Positions 1 through 6,434 of a stretch of 28,701 nucleotides of DNA are shown here, one piece after another (position 1 is the stretch's first letter; each line of letters begins with the position of its first letter). The stretch is from a virus. The notes beneath the pieces are model-generated. The model saw only the letters and a list, made by a program, of their open reading frames with translations. It was not told the origin of the DNA and made no database searches. Position numbers and translations under genes: made by a program. The DNA is taken from IMG/VR virus record IMGVR_UViG_3300021964_000372, positions 1-28,701 of that record; one strand, given 5' to 3'.

Positions 1-77
1 TCACTTCCCCTGCAGCGAAAAGTATATTTGGACTGGAAATTGTATCATCTAGTTTTGATGGAGAAGTAAATGCGTGA
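1..77 (+). CDS. C-terminal end of an unidentified protein (5' truncated by window edge)
   Basis: An open frame runs in from the left edge (codons starting at position 3) to a TGA at 75-77, giving a 24-residue tail that ends SSSFDGEVNA. Its last 8 bases overlap the ATG of the next small gene, as is usual in this genome. A second frame, starting at position 1, is also open and stops with TAA at 67-69, exactly abutting the same ATG. Its product (ending LYHLVLMEK) looks less like a natural protein end, so the first frame is preferred. The piece is too short to assign a family. Confidence 0.4.
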   Translation, partial: TSPAAKSIFGLEIVSSSFDGEVNA

Positions 78-150
78 ATGGTTTGAAGCTATATTCTTCT
101 CAGTCATTTTTGTTTTAATATTTTATGCAGGGTTTTACCTTGCACTATAA
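70..150 (+). CDS. Tiny single-span membrane protein next to the endolysin, possible holin or lysis accessory
   Basis: This 26-residue ORF begins with ATG at 70 after a good ribosome-binding site (GGAG at 60-63, six bases away). After a short polar start (MREWFEA) the rest is hydrophobic and aromatic (IFFSVIFVLIFYAGFYLAL), enough for one membrane span. It ends 12 bases before the cell-wall hydrolase gene. Phage lysis genes often pair a small membrane protein with the wall enzyme, so a holin-like or lysis-accessory role is an inference from position and hydrophobicity only. At 26 residues it is shorter than typical holins, and the call could be wrong. Confidence 0.45.
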   Translation: MREWFEAIFFSVIFVLIFYAGFYLAL

Positions 151-162
151 TGGAGTTTCACA

Positions 163-603
163 ATGATTATTGAAGCAGTAGTCTGCTTGGCACTCAACAC
201 ATACCACGAGGCAAAGAACCAAAGCCTCGTGGGACAGATTGCAGTTGCACAAGTTGTAATGAATAGAGTTAAAGATTCCAGGTATCCAAACAACATTTGT
301 GATGTTGTTAAGCAGGGCTTGACATACAAATGGAATCCTAAAATTCCTATAAAGAATCAATGCCAATTCAGTTGGTATTGTGATGGCAAAAGTGATAAAG
401 CCAAACAAAAGAAAGCATGGGAACTTGCTTTGCAAGTTGCTAATGGTGTTTACTATGGCAACCTAGACGATTTTGTCGAGGGAGCAACTCACTACCATGC
501 TCACTATGTCCAACCTAGTTGGGCAGAAACTAAGACCTATATAACAAGAATTGATGACCATATATTTTATAGATGGGATATCAATACAACTAAAAGGAAA
601 TAA
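163..603 (+). CDS. Cell-wall hydrolase, SleB/CwlJ family (Hydrolase_2), likely endolysin
   Basis: The 146-residue product matches the SleB/CwlJ-type hydrolase fold (Pfam Hydrolase_2), which cleaves the glycan strands of peptidoglycan. The family signature is visible: CLALNTYHEA near residues 8-17 with the presumed catalytic Glu16, then GQIAVAQVVMNRV (24-36), a YP..ICDVV segment (41-49) and the CQFSWYCDG block (67-75). The length fits the single domain; there is no signal peptide and no separate wall-binding domain. It would act on the host wall at lysis and would need a holin or another export route. It follows the tiny membrane protein and is followed after one base by the next gene. Family assignment is firm; the endolysin role is inferred from context. 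Confidence 0.85.
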   Translation: MIIEAVVCLALNTYHEAKNQSLVGQIAVAQVVMNRVKDSRYPNNICDVVKQGLTYKWNPKIPIKNQCQFSWYCDGKSDKAKQKKAWELALQVANGVYYGNLDDFVEGATHYHAHYVQPSWAETKTYITRIDDHIFYRWDINTTKRK

Positions 604-604
604 A

Positions 605-892
605 ATGGGAACATTTGATATAAATAAGTTTGATATTCGCAAACGGGAATATGATAACAAATACGTAATCTGGGCGAAAAAACGTCACGTTCACAGTGAT
701 GGCAAATTGCCTGACACTTTCAACGGCATACCTATTGTCGTTGTTGGTTCACATCATGAAGCCGTTGACTTCTTAAACAAAGCTCAACAACACGCTGACA
801 ACTACCAAAAGGTTGCCAGTAAATATGGTGTGCCTGATGATGATGTTGAACGTTTTGTGTTAGGAGATTCCCATGTCCAAGTTCACACGTAA
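605..892 (+). CDS. Conserved-looking small protein of unknown function
   Basis: This encodes 95 residues from the ATG at 605, which has an AAGGA site six bases upstream. An in-frame ATG at 551 lies deep inside the hydrolase gene and has no such site, so the later start is preferred. The protein is hydrophilic and rich in His, Asp and Lys, with a compact middle (GIPIVVVGSHHEAVDFLNKA) that suggests a beta-strand followed by a helix. There is no membrane segment, no cysteine pair and no motif I recognise. It sits between the hydrolase and another small gene in the same short operon. Confidence 0.7.
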   Translation: MGTFDINKFDIRKREYDNKYVIWAKKRHVHSDGKLPDTFNGIPIVVVGSHHEAVDFLNKAQQHADNYQKVASKYGVPDDDVERFVLGDSHVQVHT

Positions 893-1046
893 ACACTATG
901 AGGAGATTGCCAAGATAATTGGCAACTCCAATATATCTGATGCAGATGTTACTTTGCTAACTGGATTTTTTAAAGCAGACAATTCTAAGTTTGATTCTAA
1001 TAGATTCCTGCACGCAATAGCAAAGCACAGAGATTCACACCTGTAG
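873..1046 (+). CDS. Small unknown phage protein (57 residues)
   Basis: This short gene begins at ATG 873 with TAGGAG seven bases upstream and overlaps the end of the preceding gene by 20 bases in another frame. The product starts MSKFTRKHYEEIAKII and ends RFLHAIAKHRDSHL. It reads as a small helical protein with the plan (M)xKFTRKxY ... F..D...FD..RFL that I associate with small uncharacterised proteins of marine phages; that resemblance is from memory and gives no function. It is the last gene before the terminator at 1078-1111. Confidence 0.65.
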   Translation: MSKFTRKHYEEIAKIIGNSNISDADVTLLTGFFKADNSKFDSNRFLHAIAKHRDSHL

Positions 1047-1077
1047 CTAATTCACAGCTATTCACACTCACTACCCT

Positions 1078-1111
1078 AGCCCTATCTTGTTTGCACAAGG
1101 TGGGGCTTTTT
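1078..1111 (+). terminator. Rho-independent terminator after the lysis-like gene set
   Basis: AGCCCTATCTTGT (1078-1090) pairs with ACAAGGTGGGGCT (1095-1107) as a continuous 13-bp stem, counting two G-U wobbles, around a TTGC loop. A run of five T (1107-1111) follows. It closes the + strand gene set that ends at 1046. The 3' half of the hairpin lies inside a putative promoter for the next genes. Confidence 0.85.
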
Positions 1112-1119
1112 GCTATTAT
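1087..1119 (+). promoter_or_regulatory. Putative sigma-70-type promoter, copy 1 of a repeated design
   Basis: TTGCAC (1091-1096) stands 17 bases upstream of TATTAT (1114-1119), which has an extended -10 TG at 1111-1112. The -35 lies inside the 12-mer TTGTTTGCACAA (1087-1098). The same 12-mer recurs at exactly the same distance (27 bases) from the -10 of the promoter at 1756-1788. It would serve the zinc-ribbon gene at 1153. The -35 is only 3/6 against consensus. Confidence 0.5.
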
Positions 1120-1152
1120 TAAGAATAATCAATAATAACGAGGAAGGAAAAT

Positions 1153-1401
1153 ATGTTTTATGAATGTAAAAAATGTGGGGATAATGTCCCGAGCAAAAGA
1201 AAGGCTGTGGCAAAGTTCTTCGCTGATTACTGTATTACTTGTGCTTCTCTTATGGATTCTAGTATCAAAGCTACTTTCGCTTTAGTACCAACTCACAAAG
1301 GAGCATATCAACCAGCTACAAATAAAAAACAATTATATGACATGACTTGTAGCCCAAAAAACTTTGACTATAACCTATCGGAGGCTTTAAATGGCAAATA
1401 G
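1153..1401 (+). CDS. Small zinc-ribbon protein of unknown function
   Basis: The 82-residue product opens with two cysteine pairs, Cys5-x2-Cys8 and Cys27-x2-Cys30. This is the classic arrangement of a small zinc ribbon, with a lysine-rich stretch between the pairs (KRKAVAK). The remainder is polar and lacks a recognised domain. The start is supported by GAGGAAGGA just upstream. The gene is first after the terminator and the putative promoter at 1087-1119, and it overlaps the next gene by 11 bases. Nucleic-acid or protein binding is a plausible inference from the zinc site, with early host-takeover genes as a parallel, but nothing here shows the target. Confidence 0.7.
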   Translation: MFYECKKCGDNVPSKRKAVAKFFADYCITCASLMDSSIKATFALVPTHKGAYQPATNKKQLYDMTCSPKNFDYNLSEALNGK

Positions 1402-1744
1402 AACTTTATTTGGTAAATCAACCAAACCAGAAAATGCGTATGCAACATACAGAGTAGATAATCCTAGTAATGGTATGTACTTTGAATGGCGTGTACTTAA
1501 GACTTATCAATCCAAAGAGAACGAGGATAAAAATCAATATGCTCGTTGGTATTGTGCAGTCAAATCCCCAATGACTCACGACCAGTGGGAATATGGCGAC
1601 ACTTATATCAAGGATATAATGTCAGTTAGTCCTAAACTTATTGAGTCTACTGGATTGTGGCGAGAACATTACAATGATGATTTGTTGTATGATGTCGCTG
1701 ACAATCTCAAAAAAGTTGGCTTAAATGTAATTACATTCGATTAG
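1391..1744 (+). CDS. Unknown phage protein, likely conserved in marine phages
   Basis: This encodes 117 residues from an ATG with GGAGG six bases upstream, overlapping the previous gene by 11 bases. The sequence is rich in aromatic residues with blocks such as RTLFGKSTKPENAYATY, FEWRVLKTYQ, ARWYCAVKSPMT and GDTYIKDI. I recall similar blocks in uncharacterised marine phage proteins, with no assigned function. No catalytic motif, membrane span or signal peptide is visible. It is the last gene before the tRNA promoter, and I find no terminator between its stop and that promoter. Confidence 0.7.
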   Translation: MANRTLFGKSTKPENAYATYRVDNPSNGMYFEWRVLKTYQSKENEDKNQYARWYCAVKSPMTHDQWEYGDTYIKDIMSVSPKLIESTGLWREHYNDDLLYDVADNLKKVGLNVITFD

Positions 1745-1755
1745 CCACTATTCAC

Positions 1756-1788
1756 TTGTTTGCACAACTAAGTGCAATTTCGTATAAT
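1756..1788 (+). promoter_or_regulatory. Putative sigma-70-type promoter for tRNA-Trp and the peptidase unit, copy 2
   Basis: TTGCAC (1760-1765), a 17-base spacer and a perfect TATAAT (1783-1788) sit 10 bases upstream of the tRNA gene. The -35 is embedded in TTGTTTGCACAA (1756-1767), identical to the copy at 1087-1098 and equally spaced from its -10. The 12-mer has TTGT/ACAA dyad ends, so it could also be an operator. Confidence 0.65.
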
Positions 1789-1798
1789 TAAAGAAATC

Positions 1799-1872
1799 AG
1801 GAGTTTCGTCTAATGGAAAGACACCAAGTTCCAACCTTGAAGATGTGGGTTCGATTCCTTCAACTCCTGCCA
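1799..1872 (+). tRNA. tRNA-Trp (anticodon CCA), 3' CCA encoded
   Basis: The sequence folds as a 74-base cloverleaf. The acceptor stem AGGAGTT (1799-1805) pairs perfectly with AACTCCT (1862-1868), followed by G73 and an encoded CCA. The D stem is GTCT/AGAC with an AATGGAA loop. The anticodon stem CCAAG/CTTGA encloses the loop TTCCAAC, giving anticodon CCA for the Trp codon UGG. The T loop is TTCGATT on a GTGGG/CCTTC stem. Two imperfections are seen: a C-A pair at the outer end of the anticodon stem and a U-U in the T stem. G73 agrees with bacterial tRNA-Trp identity. It lies 10 bases after a TATAAT and is probably co-transcribed with the genes that follow. Confidence 0.85.
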
Positions 1873-1897
1873 ACCATTAAATAGAAAGGAAAAGCCA

Positions 1898-2314
1898 ATG
1901 CCTAGAGCATTCAATGACTATGAACTTGTTATAGTCAAATACAAAACTCGCTCTGACTACCTAACATTCTTTGGTGAAGTCATGGGCTACAGCGATAAGA
2001 AGTACAATGTTCGTACACTTGCAACAACAGATGGTTATTATAGAGTCAGCAAAGACTTAATTATTAAATGCCATGTGTATGAACTTCGACGAGCTTCACA
2101 AACTGACATTGACGCTATGATATATAAACAAAAATCTGTACTCGGGGGTATCATGAAAGACTTCACATATTATACAGATAATCATTATCGTAATGACAGC
2201 ATGAAGAAAGGTTTAGCATACACATCTTTTGCTTTGCAGAGATTGCTAGACCGAGACTACAAACGACGTTATGTTATCACTAACCCAATAGAAAGGAATC
2301 GCTATGTTTATTAG
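1898..2314 (+). CDS. Unknown protein, first gene of the tRNA/peptidase unit
   Basis: The 138-residue product starts MPRAFNDYELVIV after an AAAGGA site about seven bases away, 25 bases past the tRNA. It is basic and tyrosine- and arginine-rich, especially towards the C terminus (LDRDYKRRYVITNPIERNR). The first 60 residues look like a small beta-rich domain (VIVKYKTRSDYLTFFGEVMGY). I do not recognise a family. The gene overlaps the next by 11 bases, so translation of the two is probably coupled. The positive charge would suit nucleic-acid binding, but this is only a guess. Confidence 0.65.
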   Translation: MPRAFNDYELVIVKYKTRSDYLTFFGEVMGYSDKKYNVRTLATTDGYYRVSKDLIIKCHVYELRRASQTDIDAMIYKQKSVLGGIMKDFTYYTDNHYRNDSMKKGLAYTSFALQRLLDRDYKRRYVITNPIERNRYVY

Positions 2315-2894
2315 TACTGATAAAAAAATCTCCATACACAATGTGGGGCAAGAAATGACAAGACGAGAAGTTTCGACTGGTCATGTATTTCGATACATAC
2401 CGAGTAGTGGGGAAGGCTACTTGTATGCTCATTTAGATGAGTATCATAGTGTTTATTATTCTCTAAAGTTTCCTAGGAATACACCAGTATCTCCTGCAGG
2501 TATGAAAGATAAAGATTCAACTTATCCACTTAACTTCACATCAACACCTGTTCACAGTGGTAGAGTTGAAAACAAAGTTGAGATTGTTGGTCATTTTGAG
2601 TTCAATGTCGAACTCGACCAGACACCTCGACTAGCTACGTTAGGTACAATTAATGATGCACATACTGTTGTATCTTTGCGTGATGATGTTGATGGCAATG
2701 GTTATCCTCATTTGTATTTAGTTCTTGGCAGAACTCACACTGGAAACAGTGCTGACGATGTGCTTTTGATAAAGCTGACGAAAGATATATCCGTTAGTCA
2801 TAGTAAATGGGTTGCTATACAAGAACTGCCCAATTCAACTATGGTTGCCATACGAGGTCTAGCAAATGTCACAGTATATGATGGAGGTGAATGA
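2304..2894 (+). CDS. Unknown protein, beta-rich
   Basis: This encodes 196 residues from ATG 2304, with AAAGGA five bases upstream and an 11-base overlap with the previous gene. The sequence alternates hydrophobic and polar residues with many Gly, Asp and Thr (for example VSLRDDVDGNGYPHLYLVLG), suggesting an all-beta fold. No cysteine pairs, membrane spans or catalytic signature are visible. It ends with ATGA coupling to the large zinc protein downstream. I cannot assign a function. Confidence 0.65.
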   Translation: MFISTDKKISIHNVGQEMTRREVSTGHVFRYIPSSGEGYLYAHLDEYHSVYYSLKFPRNTPVSPAGMKDKDSTYPLNFTSTPVHSGRVENKVEIVGHFEFNVELDQTPRLATLGTINDAHTVVSLRDDVDGNGYPHLYLVLGRTHTGNSADDVLLIKLTKDISVSHSKWVAIQELPNSTMVAIRGLANVTVYDGGE

Positions 2895-4840
2895 TGCCCC
2901 ATCTATTGAAGTCAGATAATTATGCTAATGCAATAGTTCTTACACCTAAGTACATGAAAAAGTTAGCATTAGAAGTGAATGCAGAGATTGACAGACTAGC
3001 AGAAGAATTTAAACTACCTAAAAAACATTTTGCTAAGATGTCTACCGAAGTTCACCCACTTGTTGTGTCTGCAGCTCGTAAGTTTCGTATTCTTGCTAAA
3101 CCAGTTAGTGATTTTGCTAATGAAATACAAACTGCTTATAGAAATGTTCAAGGTATGAATAACTATACTCAAGTAGATGTGAAGTTAACACGACCAGTTA
3201 TTTGGGCAAGTAAAACACCAGAGATAAGTGGTATGCAATGTATTGCTTTTGTAAACTTAGATATACAGTCTGTTAATAATATGCACAACGAGAACCCTTG
3301 GACTCCTAATAATTGTTTAGCAATCTCTAATTCTTTAGAGCAAGATTTACAACATGAAGATAGGAAACAAGCATGGTTACCTTTTTCTCGAGGTCGTAAG
3401 CGATTGAATGTGCGAAAGCCCATGTCGCTTACTCGTGTGTTAGCTAGGTTTGTCAAAATCAATGGCAGTCTCATTGACCCAAAGACTGTGGACAATCTTG
3501 CACAGAAGATGCTTGATGTCTACAAGCCAATGGAGTTGCATGAGGCTAACGACATAGACAGCATGAGAAAGATGTATACTAAATACAGTTCAGATACTCC
3601 TGGTTCTTGTATGGATAGCACTCACGGTTTCTACATGGACAAGCCTGCCCAACCAGTTGATTGGTATGCAAAATGTCCTAACACTCGTGGATATTATGTT
3701 TCTCGTGGGGATACAGTTCTTGCTCGTACCATTGTTAATCTTAATCAAGCAGATAATAAGTGGTACTGGACTAGGATATATTCTACAAGAGATGTGTACA
3801 AGAAAGAACTAGAACAACGTCTTAAAGACCTTGACATCATATATGCCGAATCTTCTAAACAAAGTGAGATTCGTATGAGTGTTAGAGAGGTTACGTTTGA
3901 TATAGACATTGCTTACCACAATGGTAGCGAGACTTGTCCTATACCATACTTTGACTTTCTGCCTGCATCTACAATGTGGATACGAAAACATGATGACGTT
4001 ATTCAATGCTTACTCAGATGCAATGGAGCATCTCCTGAAGGCAAAAACTGGGTAGCTCCCAATCTTACAAGTACTAATGGTGCTCATGTATTTGGAGACT
4101 ATGATGAATATACTGAGTGTTATGAATGCCAAGCAGAAATATATATTGAAGGAGATGATTACATACGAGCAGTTGATGGCAACATATTTTGTTGTTCTGA
4201 CTGTGCTGGTCAAAATTACATAAGATGGCACACATCAGACAACTGTGAGTGGAGAGAATACACTCAGCCACGTGAGCATGGAGGTATCCAATGCTTTCAC
4301 GAGCCTACTGTGTTTAGTAACATTGAAGCTGGTATTCGTTCTGTAGAAGGTGTGTTTATGTATTTTCATCCTTGGGCAGATACAGAAAATGTCATCATGA
4401 GAAGTCGTTGGGCTAATGAACAAGGATGGGGCATGTCAGCAACTACACCTGTGGATGTACGTGCTAAGAATCCCATCACTGGTAATTTTTATCGTGAAGA
4501 AGGAACTGTCAAAGTGTGTTACTTTTCAAATTATCGAACTTGTTTCGGTGGTTACCAAGAACTAACTGCAGGTGGTTTTCAACCTAAGTTCCTATCTATA
4601 CAAGGTAAACGTAAACAATTTGTCAAAGCTGAACCACCAAATGAAAATTTGATAAAAGACTTTGTCAAGATAAACAAATCACGAATATTTAAATTTGATG
4701 TTCGTGGCTATGAAGCTGGGCAGATAACTAATCTATTCGATAATGCCTACATAAACTTCATGGGTACAGATAATGCCTTAAGCTGTGCCGAAACTACCCA
4801 AGGTGTAAACATAAAACAACAAACTAAGGAGGGCATATAA
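2891..4840 (+). CDS. Large unknown protein with a four-cysteine zinc site
   Basis: The product is about 649 residues. Two ATGs are possible (2891 and 2894); GGAGG at 2883-2887 is better spaced for the second. The N-terminal third is basic and helical. Around residues 238-298 there is a block, GSCM..THGFY...PVDWYA.CP... followed by ARTIV and TRIYS, of a kind I recall from other uncharacterised phage proteins. Cys410-x2-Cys413 and Cys435-x2-Cys438 look like a treble-clef or zinc-ribbon site. The C-terminal 200 residues are aromatic-rich and unassigned. It is coupled by TAATG to the metallopeptidase gene after a strong AAGGAGG site, which suggests the two proteins work together or are at least made together. 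No enzymatic motif is evident. Confidence 0.7.
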   Translation: MMPHLLKSDNYANAIVLTPKYMKKLALEVNAEIDRLAEEFKLPKKHFAKMSTEVHPLVVSAARKFRILAKPVSDFANEIQTAYRNVQGMNNYTQVDVKLTRPVIWASKTPEISGMQCIAFVNLDIQSVNNMHNENPWTPNNCLAISNSLEQDLQHEDRKQAWLPFSRGRKRLNVRKPMSLTRVLARFVKINGSLIDPKTVDNLAQKMLDVYKPMELHEANDIDSMRKMYTKYSSDTPGSCMDSTHGFYMDKPAQPVDWYAKCPNTRGYYVSRGDTVLARTIVNLNQADNKWYWTRIYSTRDVYKKELEQRLKDLDIIYAESSKQSEIRMSVREVTFDIDIAYHNGSETCPIPYFDFLPASTMWIRKHDDVIQCLLRCNGASPEGKNWVAPNLTSTNGAHVFGDYDEYTECYECQAEIYIEGDDYIRAVDGNIFCCSDCAGQNYIRWHTSDNCEWREYTQPREHGGIQCFHEPTVFSNIEAGIRSVEGVFMYFHPWADTENVIMRSRWANEQGWGMSATTPVDVRAKNPITGNFYREEGTVKVCYFSNYRTCFGGYQELTAGGFQPKFLSIQGKRKQFVKAEPPNENLIKDFVKINKSRIFKFDVRGYEAGQITNLFDNAYINFMGTDNALSCAETTQGVNIKQQTKEGI

Positions 4841-6309
4841 TGTCTCTATATAATATAAATAACTGGAGAACAGTTGAAGAACCAGAAGTCGAAACAATGA
4901 CTAAGGTAACTCGTGGTAAACAGATGGATAATTTGCTTTACGATTTACTGACCACTGTGTCACCTCACGGCAAAGAGAAATTGATAAGTGATATCATTAT
5001 GAAAGCACTTACAAGTGGCACAACCAAACGTAAGAGAAAATTTGATATGCGTATAGATGTCAAAGGTAATCTTATCATTAAGGTGGGAGACTACAAAAAA
5101 TCTAAAGTCATGTTCAGTTCTCACATGGACACTGTGCAACACAAAGTTCCAGTAGACAAGACTGACTTACGTATCACTGATGATGGCATTGTCTACGCAT
5201 CATATGATACAGACGTACACGAGTATGTGTACAAAGACAAAGTAATAACCAAAGATGAGATTGGGGACTTGGCTGAAGAGTCGGGCTTTAAGTATGCAAA
5301 CTACATTCTCATGGGCAAAAACAGTAGTAAACGTGTTTATGGTTCAGACAATGAGTTTGACGACTGGCAAGCTACTGACATAGTTGTTGATACTCAAACA
5401 CAAGTCAAACCCGTATCAAGTGTACTCGGTGCAGATGACAAACTAGGTTGTTACATTATGTGTAGGCTAATCATGAATGGCACAGATGGTCTGTATGTAT
5501 TCCACATTGGCGAAGAGTGTGGTGGTATCGGCTCAAACTATATTTCTACTCAAACTCCTGAACTTGTTGAGGGTATGAACTATTGTATTGCTTTTGACCG
5601 ATATGAGTATGGACACATTATTACTCATCAAGCTGGTGGTCGTTGTTGTTCAGATGATTTTGTTGCTGGTCTGGCTGGAAAGCTGAATCCTTTGCTCCCT
5701 CCAAAAGAGCAGATGTCTGGCAACAGTGGTGGCTCATTTACTGACTCAGCTAACTACACCAAGCTGATACCAGAGTGTACTAATGTTTCAGTCAGTTACA
5801 AAAGTCAGCACACAAGGCGTGAGAACTTTGACTTAGTATGGTTCAGAGATATTCTTGTTCCTGCTTTGTTGAAGATAACTTGGCATGATTTGCCAGTAGC
5901 CAGAGACCCGAACGAGGTGTCCTCCCCCTACAGTTCGAGTTACCGTTCGAAATACCAAGACTCGTTTTCATTCGACAGGTCATACAAATCGAACAAGAAC
6001 ACGAGGTCTATGGTTTCAACAAGGAGCACTCTCACGAACTCGGAACGTATGAACCAATCTGCAATCGACAGATGCAATCATGTGCTTGACGATAAGTTCG
6101 AGGGATATGACCCAGAGGAAGGTCTGCCACAACACATGAGTTGTAAACAGAAAGTAGACTTTGTTAAATATACTTTCGTTAAAAACAATCTCAATCTTGA
6201 AGATATGGCTGAGATGGTTGTTGATGCAGAAGAAGAAGCAATCAAGAGAACTGAACTTGATACCTATGGATTAGGTTCATCTTATCACTCAGGTTTCTAT
6301 GAGTATTAA
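4840..6309 (+). CDS. Zinc-dependent peptidase/deacylase of the M20/M28/M42 type
   Basis: The product is 489 residues. The core (about 30-345) carries a complete co-catalytic metal site in the order typical of M20/M28/M42 enzymes: His95-x-Asp97 (FSSHMDTV), Asp199/Asp200 (LGADDKLGCY), Glu225-Glu226 (HIGEECGGIGS), Asp253 (AFDRY) and His324 (KSQHTRREN). These enzymes remove N-terminal residues or acyl groups from small peptides in the cytoplasm. A Ser/Tyr/Arg-rich, probably disordered linker follows (about 356-400), then an acidic helical C-terminal domain. There is no signal peptide. It starts by TAATG overlap with the 649-residue gene and ends just before a terminator. The substrate is unknown. 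Such enzymes are unusual in phages, where modifying or trimming host peptides is conceivable. Confidence 0.8.
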   Translation: MSLYNINNWRTVEEPEVETMTKVTRGKQMDNLLYDLLTTVSPHGKEKLISDIIMKALTSGTTKRKRKFDMRIDVKGNLIIKVGDYKKSKVMFSSHMDTVQHKVPVDKTDLRITDDGIVYASYDTDVHEYVYKDKVITKDEIGDLAEESGFKYANYILMGKNSSKRVYGSDNEFDDWQATDIVVDTQTQVKPVSSVLGADDKLGCYIMCRLIMNGTDGLYVFHIGEECGGIGSNYISTQTPELVEGMNYCIAFDRYEYGHIITHQAGGRCCSDDFVAGLAGKLNPLLPPKEQMSGNSGGSFTDSANYTKLIPECTNVSVSYKSQHTRRENFDLVWFRDILVPALLKITWHDLPVARDPNEVSSPYSSSYRSKYQDSFSFDRSYKSNKNTRSMVSTRSTLTNSERMNQSAIDRCNHVLDDKFEGYDPEEGLPQHMSCKQKVDFVKYTFVKNNLNLEDMAEMVVDAEEEAIKRTELDTYGLGSSYHSGFYEY

Positions 6310-6325
6310 TAGTTGCCTCCCCCTG

Positions 6326-6361
6326 CCCCCATTGGCTTTTGTCAGTGGGGGTATTTTTTTT
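6326..6361 (+). terminator. Rho-independent terminator of the tRNA/peptidase unit
   Basis: CCCCCATTG (6326-6334) pairs with CAGTGGGGG (6343-6351) as a 9-bp stem with one wobble and an 8-base loop, followed by TA and eight T (6354-6361). It begins 16 bases after the peptidase stop codon, and its T-run ends just before the next promoter. Confidence 0.9.
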
Positions 6362-6362
6362 A

Positions 6363-6391
6363 TTGACGTAATTTAAAAGCTGTGATATAAG
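6363..6391 (+). promoter_or_regulatory. Strong sigma-70-type promoter for the replication operon
   Basis: TTGACG (6363-6368) and TATAAG (6386-6391) are separated by exactly 17 bases. Each matches five of six consensus bases, and a TG at 6383-6384 gives an extended -10. It lies directly after the terminator T-run and 44 bases before the primase start. It does not contain the TTGTTTGCACAA element of the two upstream promoters. Confidence 0.75.
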
Positions 6392-6405
6392 CGAGAAACT
6401 TGCCG

Positions 6406-6419
6406 AGGGGAAAACCCCT
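6406..6419 (+). other. 5' leader hairpin of the replication mRNA
   Basis: AGGGG (6406-6410) and CCCCT (6415-6419) form a GC-rich 5-bp stem with an AAAA loop. It would lie about 8 bases into the transcript if transcription starts near 6398. The ribosome-binding site GAGAGGA (6421-6427) follows immediately, before ATG 6435. Hairpins at a 5' end can protect mRNA from decay; that role here is an inference. Confidence 0.5.
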
Positions 6420-6434
6420 AGAGAGGAACACAAG

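Noticed and set aside
551-604. Upstream extension of the 95-residue gene to ATG 551
   Set aside because: It lies inside the cell-wall hydrolase reading frame and lacks a ribosome site, while ATG 605 has a well-placed AAGGA.
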